Of a DNA stretch of 64,000 nucleotides, positions 7,416-15,372 are shown in pieces. The first letter of the stretch is position 1; every line of letters starts with the position of its first letter. A program made the position numbers and the translations under genes. A model generated the notes under the pieces. It was not told where the DNA came from, searched no databases, and saw nothing but the letters and a program-made list of their open reading frames with translations. Where the stretch lies: assembly GCA_910588505.1 (NCBI GenBank), contig CAJUPQ010000002.1:1-64000 (forward strand). The letters are read 5' to 3'. The stretch is from an uncultured Hungatella sp. GTDB taxonomy: Bacteria; Bacillota; Clostridia; Lachnospirales; Lachnospiraceae.

Positions 7416-10142
7416 CTATCTTCTCTTTGAATAGCCGCCTTTCCATCTCCGGTCAGATATCGTTGCCTTGCTTTTAAGACTGCCAGGACGAACCCCCTTT
7501 TTCATATTGGCCTTGCTCTTTAAGCTGGAGCCTTTGTTGGCATGGACGCCTTTCATAAACCGTGATCTGGGAGCTGTGAATACCTTTTTCTTTTCTTTTG
7601 GACGCTTTTCCATGGCTTTAGAGGAAATGAGCTTCACAAGGGACAAGTTTTTGTCAATGAAAAGGTAAAGCATAAGCAGGATAAAAAGCCAGGGAATGAC
7701 GGCCTTAAAATAACCTGTAACGGAATTTGCCAGGGTTTTTACCCCTCCGATAAACGAAGCGTAAGGATCGGATGGGTCAGGGATATAATAAACGCGTATC
7801 AGGTTATTTTCCCTGGTTACGGTGAAGGGCAGAGAGTCACTGTGTTCCTTATCCAGGATATATCCTTTGGAGGAGTAAGGCCAATAACTCTTTACCACGG
7901 GAGACGTAACCGGGACATTTCCGGATATGGTCATAGCGGTTCCCCCGTCCTTGTAATACTCCACGGTATAGGGGAGGGTCTTTCCCTCGTCCATGTAGTA
8001 GTATTTAATAACATTTCCCTCTTTGGAGACGGAATAGGGAAGGGAGGTGCTGGAGGAGGTGTCTACCACGTAACCTTCCGGACAATCAAAGCCGTACTCT
8101 TTTACAGACGGGCTGAATACGGATACCGTTTTGGAGATGCTCTCCACCAGTTCCCCGTCTTTATAACATTCCACCGTATAAGGAAAGACCGCCTCCTCAT
8201 CTTTTTTATAATAGACCCGGACACGCCCGCCGCCTTCTGGAACTGTGTAGGGCATGGGGGTACTGCGCTCCTCATCCAATTTGTAATATTCCGGACACCG
8301 GGAGGGATAGGACTGGAGGACCGGGGAGGAGGAGGGGACATTCCCGGACACCGTGTTCATCCGGAGGCCGTCTTTATAGTAGTCCACGGAATAAGGAATC
8401 ACGGTTTCCTTTCTCACATAAAAATTTTTTATCACGCCGCCATCCCCGGAAACAGAATAGGGAAGGGGAGTGCTGGAAGAGGTGTCCAGCGCGTATCCGC
8501 TGGGACAGTAGGAGAGACAGGACTTTATGGACGGGTCAAACACGGAGACAGAGCCGGGGACGGTCTTGAAAAGCTGGCCGTCCTTGTAATATTCCACGGT
8601 ATAGGAGAACTTCGCGTAAAGATCCCTTTTGTAGTAAATATGTATGGTGTTTTTCAGTTCAGACACCTCAAAAGGAAGAGGAGTCGAAGCCTTGTTATCA
8701 GGCAGGTAATACTGGGGGCAGAGATCCTCACAGGTCCTGACGAACCGGTCGCCGAGCATAGGCACAGTCCCGGAGATGGTCTCAAAGACTTCCCCATCCT
8801 TATGGTATTCCACCGTGTAAGGGAGTGCGGCGTCCGGATCGGGCTTATAGTAAAGGCGGATGGTCAGGCTGCCATCCCCCAGAATCCTGGCATCCTGGGG
8901 ATCTGTGAGCTCCGGGGTGTAGAGGAAGTTGGGGTATGACTTTGGTTTAAACGAAGCTTCCTGCCCAACAACACCGGATAAAGCTTCCTCGGATTCTTTT
9001 ATCCAGGAAACCGGCTTATCCAGATCAGAAACATCCCGCTTATAATGCTCTATCTTATAGGACGCGGTATAAGCGACTTCCATACCCGCGGATGTCAGGG
9101 CTTTGGAAAGGGAATCCAGATCCATAGGGGCCTGAAGGGATGAGAGCGCCGCGCTGGCAGAGACAGCGTTGGCAGGCAGGGATATAGAGCTTGAAACGGA
9201 ATCTACTTTATGGTTTATAAGTTCCAGATCCGCGCCTTGGGATGTTCCTCCAGAAGAAAGGGTTATGGAATTTTGGGAAAAAAGGTTTGAGACAGTTCCA
9301 GTCTTGCAGTAGTTTTCGGCGTCCTTGGCAGTAGCGAATATCTTGAACGGATAGTTCATGTTGGCGCGGGCGTTTCTGGAATTCCAGTTCCAGGAGATGC
9401 TATAGTTAGGTTTACGGTAAAATGAACCATCAGAAAGGTAATATTCCGCACGCATATCTTTTAATTCAACACTTCGATAACCCGTAGAGGATGACGCGTC
9501 CGGAGTAAAATACTCAATACGAATTTTAGCGCCATAATCAGTATAAGCAGTGACTACGCCAAAAACCTCAATACCTTTTGGAGCGTATACATTGCGAACG
9601 GCACAAACCAAAAGATTGCCATTATTATAGGAAGTAGTAAAACTGTCAGCAAATAGAAACGAATAAGTTTCAGCTTCAGCGGCTGGCAAAGGGCCAGGGC
9701 CTGAAAATGGATCAGAGCGGATACTGTCAGAACCCGGAACAGAAAGAACATCCGGCTTAGGAGTAGGAGAGGAAGGCAGTTCATACAAGCACGAATCCGC
9801 CCTGGATTCCTTTACCGTAGCCGAAGAGAGCCACTGTCTCACACTCCAATACAGGTTATCCACTCCCTGGGCTGTGGAACCCCAGGAAAGACTCTCATAG
9901 CCCTTTACCTGATTTAAAAGGGCTTGGTTTCCTGTTTTCTCTAAATATCCCTCATAGGCATCCTGCCACGCGCCTACTTTCGTCCCTGGAGATACCCCGC
10001 AGGCCCTAAGAATCAGAGAAAACACATAGTTTTCCGCGCTGACATCCGCCGCGAAGACCGTCATCATCTGGGACATAGAAAATAAAGCCGTAAGCGCTAT
10101 GGAAATCATGACAGAAATCCCCCGTTTTTTAAACTTACGCAT
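7416..10142 (-). CDS. Large secreted/membrane virion-like protein with MucBP-like repeats
   Basis: The 908-residue protein has a signal peptide (basic start, hydrophobic core, cleavage likely after VFA). It continues with an N-terminal domain (about 33-290), a Ser/Thr-rich middle, one divergent and five clear repeats of about 70 residues (about 360-790), and one C-terminal span at about 810-830 followed by a very basic tail. Each repeat begins Y-T-V-E-Y-Y-K-D-G and ends V-x-V-Y-Y, as in MucBP/InlB-type adhesin repeats. The start overlaps the Zot gene by eight bases and has GGGGAGG upstream. Position and topology suit a filamentous-phage adsorption or minor coat protein displayed at the virion end. 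Part of the N-domain is shared with the 513-residue protein. Confidence 0.7.
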   Translation of the reverse strand: MRKFKKRGISVMISIALTALFSMSQMMTVFAADVSAENYVFSLILRACGVSPGTKVGAWQDAYEGYLEKTGNQALLNQVKGYESLSWGSTAQGVDNLYWSVRQWLSSATVKESRADSCLYELPSSPTPKPDVLSVPGSDSIRSDPFSGPGPLPAAEAETYSFLFADSFTTSYNNGNLLVCAVRNVYAPKGIEVFGVVTAYTDYGAKIRIEYFTPDASSSTGYRSVELKDMRAEYYLSDGSFYRKPNYSISWNWNSRNARANMNYPFKIFATAKDAENYCKTGTVSNLFSQNSITLSSGGTSQGADLELINHKVDSVSSSISLPANAVSASAALSSLQAPMDLDSLSKALTSAGMEVAYTASYKIEHYKRDVSDLDKPVSWIKESEEALSGVVGQEASFKPKSYPNFLYTPELTDPQDARILGDGSLTIRLYYKPDPDAALPYTVEYHKDGEVFETISGTVPMLGDRFVRTCEDLCPQYYLPDNKASTPLPFEVSELKNTIHIYYKRDLYAKFSYTVEYYKDGQLFKTVPGSVSVFDPSIKSCLSYCPSGYALDTSSSTPLPYSVSGDGGVIKNFYVRKETVIPYSVDYYKDGLRMNTVSGNVPSSSPVLQSYPSRCPEYYKLDEERSTPMPYTVPEGGGRVRVYYKKDEEAVFPYTVECYKDGELVESISKTVSVFSPSVKEYGFDCPEGYVVDTSSSTSLPYSVSKEGNVIKYYYMDEGKTLPYTVEYYKDGGTAMTISGNVPVTSPVVKSYWPYSSKGYILDKEHSDSLPFTVTRENNLIRVYYIPDPSDPYASFIGGVKTLANSVTGYFKAVIPWLFILLMLYLFIDKNLSLVKLISSKAMEKRPKEKKKVFTAPRSRFMKGVHANKGSSLKSKANMKKGVRPGSLKSKATISDRRWKGGYSKRR
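7767..8826 (-). repeat. Five tandem ~70-residue MucBP-like coding repeats
   Basis: Units start with PYTVEYHKDG, SYTVEYYKDG, PYSVDYYKDG, PYTVECYKDG and PYTVEYYKDG. Each carries a Gly/Ser-x-V-P/S turn, an S/T-x-PLP/SLP motif and a closing YYY/VYY strand. They are clearly diverged from one another, so the array is old rather than a recent expansion. A sixth, more divergent unit precedes them. Confidence 0.8.
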
Positions 10143-11055
10143 GTTTTACCTCCCCTTCAGATAAAAAATCGGGATCCGGAAGATCGCCCGCCGGCATAGG
10201 ATCCGCTTCCATTTCCTGAACATTCTTAACAGTTTCAATAACATTCCTCTTCCCTCTATTCTTTTTCAGATTTTTGATCCAACGGATAACGCTTTCTTTC
10301 CCAGAAACGTCCGCCTCTTCGACAGCGTCAGAAACATCTCCCTCCTGGCGCGCCGTAGCGTCCTGGTCCACAGGGGAATCACAAGCCGCCTCCGGCGTCC
10401 TCTGTCCGGCCCAGGCAATACCTGACCCCGCCTTTGTCCTGTCCGGGGAATCCAAAAGGGCAAATGTGTCATACAGGCTGTAATACTTTTTCTGGCACCG
10501 GTAAAATTCGCTTCCCACTTTCTCTTTCATGGGATACCAGACCTTTACCTTTACAAACAACATTCCCGGAGCCATCATCACCAGGGATAAAAACCAGCCC
10601 CGCCATCCAATGTTGGATACCTTTCTATGGATGAACTCATACTCGATCAGGCCCCGGATCTGCCGGTCCAGCATCCGGTCAAACTGGGCGCACAGGAGGA
10701 TAAAGTACCCAAAATGCCTGTGCGTAGTAAAGAACCATGTCCAGCGCTCCCGGCCTTTCATCGTCCAGTCCCTGGAATTAAAAAGCAGCTGGGCCTCATC
10801 TATGATCAGCAGGATCGAGTCCTCTTTGATACGCCGCCCCTCAAAGTGATCCCTGGCGATAGCCACCAGACTGTCCGGCTCCAGCTCATGGTTGGGGATG
10901 TAGCGGATGTCCTTCTTTCCGCGGATCTTTATATTATCCACGTTTACCGGGAAGTTACAAAGCACAGTCTTTCCCATCCACAGCCAGTTATAAATGGTCC
11001 TGGCGCAGTCTAAGGACTTGCCGGAACCGGGAGTGCCACTATAAAGAACAATCAT
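10135..11055 (-). CDS. zot: Zot-like / pI assembly ATPase of filamentous phage
   Basis: The 306-residue protein begins at ATG 11055 with AAGGAGG eight bases upstream. The N-terminal P-loop is GTPGSGKS (residues 7-14), followed by a Walker B strand LLIIDEAQ (about 100-107) and TTHRHFGYFILLCAQF, as in the zonular occludens toxin/pI family. One membrane span (about 175-195) separates the cytoplasmic ATPase from an extracytoplasmic C-terminal tail. This protein drives assembly and export of filamentous phage through the inner membrane and is the hallmark gene of inoviruses. It overlaps the 908-residue protein gene. Confidence 0.9.
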   Translation of the reverse strand: MIVLYSGTPGSGKSLDCARTIYNWLWMGKTVLCNFPVNVDNIKIRGKKDIRYIPNHELEPDSLVAIARDHFEGRRIKEDSILLIIDEAQLLFNSRDWTMKGRERWTWFFTTHRHFGYFILLCAQFDRMLDRQIRGLIEYEFIHRKVSNIGWRGWFLSLVMMAPGMLFVKVKVWYPMKEKVGSEFYRCQKKYYSLYDTFALLDSPDRTKAGSGIAWAGQRTPEAACDSPVDQDATARQEGDVSDAVEEADVSGKESVIRWIKNLKKNRGKRNVIETVKNVQEMEADPMPAGDLPDPDFLSEGEVKHA

Positions 11056-11068
11056 TGTTTTCACCTCC

Positions 11069-11302
11069 TTACTGAATCGCTTTAGCAAACCTTAACATCA
11101 CGCTCGCAAGGTAAAAAATAGCCACGGCCGCGCACCAGACAGTGAGCAGCTTCAGAAAATCCGAAATAGGGATAAACCAATTTAGATATCCCAGAAACGG
11201 AAGCTCCGCCAGGTCGTCAAGGAAACCCCGGAAAGGAGAATCCGGAAGGATAGACAGCGCGAGAATGAGCAGCTTTCTCAACCCATTTAAAATGATCCCC
11301 AT
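11069..11302 (-). CDS. Small hydrophobic minor coat-like protein (pVI-like)
   Basis: A 77-residue protein with two hydrophobic segments, LRKLLILALSIL and FLKLLTVWCAAVAIFYLASV, placed between the pIII-like protein and Zot with GGAGG before its start. In filamentous phages gVI occupies this slot (gIII-gVI-gI) and encodes a hydrophobic minor coat protein that anchors pIII at the virion end. No sequence identity can be claimed; the call comes from gene order, size and hydrophobicity. Confidence 0.65.
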   Translation of the reverse strand: MGIILNGLRKLLILALSILPDSPFRGFLDDLAELPFLGYLNWFIPISDFLKLLTVWCAAVAIFYLASVMLRFAKAIQ

Positions 11303-11318
11303 ATTAACACCTCCAGTC

Positions 11319-12860
11319 TTATCCCCGGATCAAAGCCCGCGTCCCCAGCATCAGGGAGGCGCAGAAAAGGATATCCATCAAAAGCCGGATCATGACGGCC
11401 AGCGGTTCCCAGGAAGATAGATCAATCACGAAATCATAGCTGAAACTCCATTGGTCATAGTCAAAATGGAATGGGATCACGTACCTGGGGGCTACCGGGT
11501 CCGCCGCCAGAGTACTGATCAGGTAGGCAAAGTCAAAGGGAATACAGAAGGGGAACTTCCTGGAGATGATCTCCGGGACCGTAAGCTGTTCCTGGGCGTC
11601 CTCCTCTGTCAGGGTGAAGATATCCGCGATGGCTTTCGCGATGGAGCTGGGCAGGGAGATGACATGGGATAAGATATCCGAAAGCGTCACATCCCCTGTG
11701 GAAGGCACGTCGGTGACATGATCAATGGCTATGCCTCCGGCCTTCACGGCCTCCTGAACATCCTCAATGGTCCCGGCTGGATACACGTCTTTGATGAGGC
11801 CTAATTTTTCCGCTCCGCTTTCCGCGTTGGCGGGCATGGTCAGCACATCGGCGATACATCCGGCAGCCAGATCCATCACGTCAGCCCGGTAGCCGTCAAG
11901 ATCCATGGTGATGGTGCCGGAAACGTAAGCGTTCCGGACTTCCCCGGTACTGACATACCACTGGGCGTCCTCCATACTGGTAAAGACCGGGAAGGGCAGC
12001 TTCCCGGCGTCAGCCGGGGTACAGAGCGTCCAATCACGGTTCCAGGTGCTGTAATTGTCCGTCTTATACTTTAACGTTCCGTCACTGTTCACGTAAGCGC
12101 TGTAGACGGGAGCGGAGTAAGCGGCGTATTTAGCGTTCGCCGCGTCCCTTTGATATAATGTCAGCCTGCTTCGGTCAGCGTCAAAAAAACCGAAGATATC
12201 AACCGTTTTGTAATAATACCATTTCTGAATGTTCATACAATCAGGACCGTAACCGGAAAGAGCGTAAACCGTAAGGAAATAGATGTAATTCGGGTCCTGG
12301 GCGCATGTTGGCGAGGTAAGAAATCCATTCGGGAGCGGGTACTCTTCCAGGCGGCTCCATTCCGTCACTCCCCAAACCTCGTCCACGGGGACTGTTGGCA
12401 CTTGAATATAAGCCCCTGTGTTAGTCAGGCCCACGCAGCTCCTTAAAAATTCCTTTAAGTCCTCCGCCAGGACCTGGATTCCCTCAACCGTATCTCCCCA
12501 GTTACAGCAGACCGCGGAGATAAGAGCTCCTTCCAGGATAACAAAAGTTTCCTGGATGCCGACATCCCCGCTTCTTGCGTTGTCATAGATCCTCTGGGCG
12601 TAGGAGCCTAACTGCCTTGACGCTCCCCGGGCTAAGTATTCCGCCTCGGAGGTCCAGGAGCCAATGAGGGCCTGGAAGGTCTCGGAGGTCGCCAGGATCC
12701 CGCAGGCTGCCAGGATGGCCAGAATAGCGTAGGCACCAGCCGCGATGGTTACGGAGGCGCTTGCCACGTAAGCCTCAACAGGGGCAAAGAGGACCAGGAC
12801 GGAGGACAAAAATACGCAGACTGTCCGTTTGAGCCCGCCTAAAAACCGGTTAATGTTCAT
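11319..12860 (-). CDS. pIII-like adsorption/minor coat protein
   Basis: The 513-residue protein has an N-terminal signal or anchor sequence (hydrophobic VCVFLSSVLVLFAP, then a second hydrophobic stretch at about 35-57) and a long extracellular part. A characteristic C-terminus reads SRKFPFCIPFDFAYLISTLAADP, then an FSYDFVIDLSSWEP block and a final span VMIRLLMDILFCASLMLG. This C-terminal arrangement is typical of inovirus attachment proteins. The gene follows the coat gene and its terminator, exactly the gVIII-terminator-gIII order of Ff phages. AAAGGTGGG precedes the start. Residues about 315-340 resemble a segment of the 908-residue protein. Confidence 0.75.
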   Translation of the reverse strand: MNINRFLGGLKRTVCVFLSSVLVLFAPVEAYVASASVTIAAGAYAILAILAACGILATSETFQALIGSWTSEAEYLARGASRQLGSYAQRIYDNARSGDVGIQETFVILEGALISAVCCNWGDTVEGIQVLAEDLKEFLRSCVGLTNTGAYIQVPTVPVDEVWGVTEWSRLEEYPLPNGFLTSPTCAQDPNYIYFLTVYALSGYGPDCMNIQKWYYYKTVDIFGFFDADRSRLTLYQRDAANAKYAAYSAPVYSAYVNSDGTLKYKTDNYSTWNRDWTLCTPADAGKLPFPVFTSMEDAQWYVSTGEVRNAYVSGTITMDLDGYRADVMDLAAGCIADVLTMPANAESGAEKLGLIKDVYPAGTIEDVQEAVKAGGIAIDHVTDVPSTGDVTLSDILSHVISLPSSIAKAIADIFTLTEEDAQEQLTVPEIISRKFPFCIPFDFAYLISTLAADPVAPRYVIPFHFDYDQWSFSYDFVIDLSSWEPLAVMIRLLMDILFCASLMLGTRALIRG

Positions 12861-12875
12861 AAAGACCCACCTTTC

Positions 12876-12910
12876 TAAAAAGGGCCCCCTGGAAAAACCA
12901 GATGGCCCTT
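12876..12910 (-). terminator. Intrinsic terminator after the coat gene
   Basis: On the minus strand AAGGGCC-AT-CTGG, a TTTTT loop, CCAG and GGCCCTT form a stem with two unpaired bases per side, followed by a T-run (12881-12876). It sits between the coat candidate and the pIII-like gene. In Ff phages a terminator in this exact place keeps coat mRNA far above downstream mRNA. Confidence 0.85.
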
Positions 12911-12993
12911 AGAACATGTAAAACTACCCTGACAGCCAGGGCTTAAAGTTTTCATCCCGCTTAACAAACGCCCAATCAGGCGTTAGGGGATGA

Positions 12994-13320
12994 TCAGGCG
13001 TTGTTTGTTACCCTGCGGACCAGAACAAAGCAGATCGAGATACCGATCCCTAAGGACACAAGAGGGAACAGATACGGGATCATGCTGCCCGCCATAGCGC
13101 CAACCGAGGATACCATGTCCTGGATGGCTGACTGCATGCCCGCGGAAATGGCCTCAAACATCTGACCGGTAGGGGAAGTAGAGGTGTCAGCCGCCAGAGC
13201 GGTCACCGGGAGAGCCAGTGTCGTGACCGTAGGAGCCGCAATCAGGACCACCCTTTTGGCCCTTTCCATCATACTTCCAGCCATGTCCTTTCTGTCCTTA
13301 AACAAACATGTCTTTACCAT
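12994..13320 (-). CDS. Major coat protein candidate (pVIII-like)
   Basis: The 108-residue precursor has a basic, hydrophobic leader ending LPVTALA, likely cut before ADTSTS. The mature protein of about 64 residues would have an amphipathic Ser/Ala/Met helix, one span (IPYLFPLVSLGIGISICFVLV) and a short basic RRVTNNA tail. That is the architecture of filamentous-phage major coat proteins. AAAGGTGG lies before ATG 13320; a downstream ATG at 13281 with AAAGGA is an alternative. A strong terminator follows 80 bases after the stop. Sequence identity with known coat proteins is not expected in this fast-evolving family. Confidence 0.75.
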   Translation of the reverse strand: MVKTCLFKDRKDMAGSMMERAKRVVLIAAPTVTTLALPVTALAADTSTSPTGQMFEAISAGMQSAIQDMVSSVGAMAGSMIPYLFPLVSLGIGISICFVLVRRVTNNA

Positions 13321-13324
13321 AACG

Positions 13325-13456
13325 TTACCACCTTTCTTTTTTATTTATTGATAACCACCGGCGCGTAAAGACACAGGCGGATAACCAATCAAAAACAATA
13401 AGAAGAAACAAAAGCCAGCCAAAGCTGATCCAAACAAAACGAATTAACCGAGTCAC
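13325..13456 (-). CDS. 43-residue single-span membrane protein (pVII/pIX-like)
   Basis: The frame starts at GTG 13456, one base after the stop of the preceding small gene (TAATGTG), and ends with a TAA that lies inside the ribosome site of the coat gene. The product has a basic N-terminus, a long hydrophobic Trp/Phe/Leu span and a basic C-terminus (TRRWLSINKKERW). Tight coupling to both neighbours supports it as a gene. Size and place suit the small tip proteins of filamentous phages, an inference from order only. Confidence 0.6.
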   Translation of the reverse strand: MTRLIRFVWISFGWLLFLLIVFDWLSACVFTRRWLSINKKERW

Positions 13457-13457
13457 A

Positions 13458-13583
13458 TTAAAACCTCTTCATCATATTGATAAGCGTCTGAACGCCTAAC
13501 CCTGCTGCCAGAGGAAAGCAGCCCAGGATAAAGCCAACGCCGACAAAAGGAAACAAACCATGTAACAGATCAAAGATATCCAT
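13458..13583 (-). CDS. 41-residue hydrophobic protein (pVII/pIX-like)
   Basis: ATG 13583 is preceded by GGAGGGCGGGTGG. The translation begins MDIFDLLHGLFPFVGVG, has one hydrophobic segment and ends INMMKRF. Together with the adjoining 43-residue frame it forms a pair of tiny membrane proteins directly upstream of the coat gene, where Ff phages have gVII and gIX. Confidence 0.6.
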   Translation of the reverse strand: MDIFDLLHGLFPFVGVGFILGCFPLAAGLGVQTLINMMKRF

Positions 13584-13604
13584 CCACCCGCCCTCCATTT
13601 CCGG

Positions 13605-14189
13605 TCACCGGTTAAGCTTCCAGAACCTGGAAAAGATCGAGGCGCATAAGCAGCCTAACAGGAGACATAACATCACATCAGCAAAAAACAAAAGAGACAC
13701 ACAGGAAGCCAGGGAGCCGCGGCAGGCTGCAAGGTTTTCCTGCCAGTCTAAAACGGATTCTGGATCTGATTCTAAAAATATAAAAGAGTCAATCTGATCT
13801 AACAGATCAGGAACATCAGAGCCAATATTAGCTGCCGGATCGTAGGATGAGGTTTCTTTGTCCTTTGAAGCGGATGAGGAAATAGATGTTTCTGATTCCA
13901 TTTTGTCCGCGACAGTTTCAGAAGAGACACTCTCTATAGACTCCTTCTTCGTTTCAGCCGAAGTCGATTCCTCTTTAGAAACAAATACCGACTCCTCTTT
14001 AGAAACAGATACCGATCCCTCAGATCCGGAAGCGGGTTCCGACTCTTCGGGATCCACAGATTCCACAAAAGGACTTGATTCCTCAATAGGATCAGAGGAT
14101 TCCAAAGGATCAGGACTCAAACTTGTCTCAGGTTCCGGGGAAGTTTCTGTCTGTTCGGGAATAAAGTCAAAAACGGTTTCCATCTCCAT
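13605..14189 (-). CDS. Ser/Glu/Pro-rich single-span protein
   Basis: Residues 1-125 of 194 are strongly acidic low complexity, mostly Ser, Glu, Pro and Thr, with short repeats of the type SVSVSKEES. A short ordered acidic stretch follows, then one span (VSLLFFADVMLCLLLGCLCASIF) and the basic tail SRFWKLNR. There is no N-terminal signal peptide. I do not recognise the family. It lies between the ssDNA-binding-like gene and the small coat-type genes, so a virion or assembly role is plausible. Confidence 0.6.
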   Translation of the reverse strand: MEMETVFDFIPEQTETSPEPETSLSPDPLESSDPIEESSPFVESVDPEESEPASGSEGSVSVSKEESVFVSKEESTSAETKKESIESVSSETVADKMESETSISSSASKDKETSSYDPAANIGSDVPDLLDQIDSFIFLESDPESVLDWQENLAACRGSLASCVSLLFFADVMLCLLLGCLCASIFSRFWKLNR

Positions 14190-14200
14190 AATGAGTACCG

Positions 14201-14638
14201 TTATTTCTTACCGGAACGGCTGGGAGCCTGGGCAGGTTCCGCAGGGGAGGCGGAGAAGGCTTCAGGGGCAGAGGGTTCTGCGGATGCTTCTGGTGTCCCG
14301 GCAGTTTCCGGAGCTTTTTCTGAAACCGCGCTGATATAGACATCGGAAACATAATCAAGATCAACCACCTTAAGGACCGGTTTCCCGTCAGAGCCAATGC
14401 TCATTTCAAACTGGGCGTCATACAGGGCGGGGGCGGCTTTTATCTTTTTCATGAGAAGAAAATCAATAGAACCTTTGGCCGGACGCATGCCCTTGGAGCC
14501 GTTATCATTATTTTTAGCGGAGAAATAGTCTCTAAAATAGTAGTTGCAGGTGACGCCGCGCTTGATCTCACCAGTAGACTCATCAGTGATCTCATACTGG
14601 GAAGCGTACAAAAGAACAATCTGTGCTCGTGTTTCCAT
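14201..14638 (-). CDS. Phage ssDNA-binding-like protein (pV-type candidate)
   Basis: The 145-residue protein is preceded by AAAGGAG. Residues 1-100 look like a compact beta-rich domain (QIVLLYASQYEITDESTGEI, then VTCNYYFRDYF), followed by a disordered Ala/Pro/Glu tail ending in basic SRSGKK. The size and place, early in the operon before the structural genes, and the beta-rich fold with an Ala/Pro-rich tail suit the gene V-type ssDNA-binding proteins that coat phage DNA before assembly. The assignment rests on context and composition. Confidence 0.55.
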   Translation of the reverse strand: METRAQIVLLYASQYEITDESTGEIKRGVTCNYYFRDYFSAKNNDNGSKGMRPAKGSIDFLLMKKIKAAPALYDAQFEMSIGSDGKPVLKVVDLDYVSDVYISAVSEKAPETAGTPEASAEPSAPEAFSASPAEPAQAPSRSGKK

Positions 14639-15188
14639 AAGGTAAATACTCCTTTCATTTTAAAAGCCATAAAAGACTTGGTTTAAATAGTTAAAGATCT
14701 ATATTCCTGACCATAAAAAGACAGGTATATTTTTGGGAGAGCCGCCCGAAAGGTTTTAAGAACCTTGGGGCGGTATCGAAACGGATCTGCATCCGGAAAG
14801 CGTAAGTGATGGAAAATGCTAAGCCGGGATCAGCCCCGGCCTCCAGTAAATGGCCGCCCCGCGGCGTTGCCGGCAGCCGCCAGTATCAAAAAGCTATGGT
14901 CAAGCAGGGGTCGTCAAAAAGCGCCAACCCCTGCCCCGGGCCAGCATTGGGGGAGTCGAGCCCGTCAAGGGCCGGGTAGTATTTCCCCCGCAAAAAGCCG
15001 CGGGGGAAATCTCCACCCTTGAACCCTTGACAGGCGGCGGGGCGTCTCCTCCCCCGCCAGGGGCTGCCCGGCCAGGGCTTGCCGGAGGGGCGGCTTTTCT
15101 GGCGGCCTGCCGGGAAACTGGAGGCCGCCGGGGATAGAAAGAAAAATACAAACAATATATAAGCAACAGGCGGAACGAAACGTCCGGG
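14639..15188. other. GC-rich hairpin-dense intergenic region of the element
   Basis: About 550 bases without a convincing gene in the middle of the minus-strand operon. It contains the hairpin CCGCCC..AAGGTT/AACCTT..GGGCGG at 14742-14773, a perfect 11-bp hairpin at 14981-15010, and many further GC-rich inverted segments up to 15130. Long ORFs here are low-complexity products of GC-rich DNA. In filamentous phages such a region holds the replication origins and packaging signal; which hairpin does what cannot be told. Confidence 0.6.
14981..15010. other. Perfect 11-bp hairpin, candidate origin or packaging signal
   Basis: ATTTCCCCCGC (14981-14991) pairs with GCGGGGGAAAT (15000-15010) around the loop AAAAAGCC. 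There is no T-run, which argues against a terminator. It lies in the non-coding hairpin cluster of the element. Confidence 0.6.
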
Positions 15189-15371
15189 CTAAGAGGAGAT
15201 AAACTCAAGGGAGCTAAAAAGCTCCTCCGGCTTTGTCATGTCATAAGCTTTACCCATGGCGTATAAGTAACAGTCCCGCTGATCGGAGAAAAACTGATTG
15301 TTAAACTCAATCGGCTTTATGATATCAATGCCGGACACGGTGTCCATGTAGTGGGCTTCGAATAAGTACAT
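15189..15371 (-). CDS. 60-residue hypothetical protein of the phage operon
   Basis: ATG 15371 comes one base after the TGA of the preceding gene, and a GAGGAGG site lies in the end of that gene, so translation is coupled; the longer frame up to 15437 is unlikely. The product (MYLFEAHYMDTVSGIDIIKP...) is soluble and mildly acidic. I do not recognise a family. Confidence 0.6.
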   Translation of the reverse strand: MYLFEAHYMDTVSGIDIIKPIEFNNQFFSDQRDCYLYAMGKAYDMTKPEELFSSLEFISS

Positions 15372-15372
15372 G

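Noticed and set aside
7767..8826. CRISPR-like array
   Set aside because: The repetition is protein-level, with about 210-base units and diverged sequence, inside one reading frame.
7842..8939. 365-codon plus-strand ORF opposite the MucBP-like repeats
   Set aside because: It is the shadow of a repeat-coding gene; the His/Gly-rich product has no family features and the opposite frame has signal peptide, repeats and good ribosome site.
14816..15208. Overlapping ORFs of 68-102 codons in the hairpin region of the element
   Set aside because: Pro/Gly/Ala/Arg-rich products of GC-rich non-coding DNA in several frames at once; no ribosome sites.
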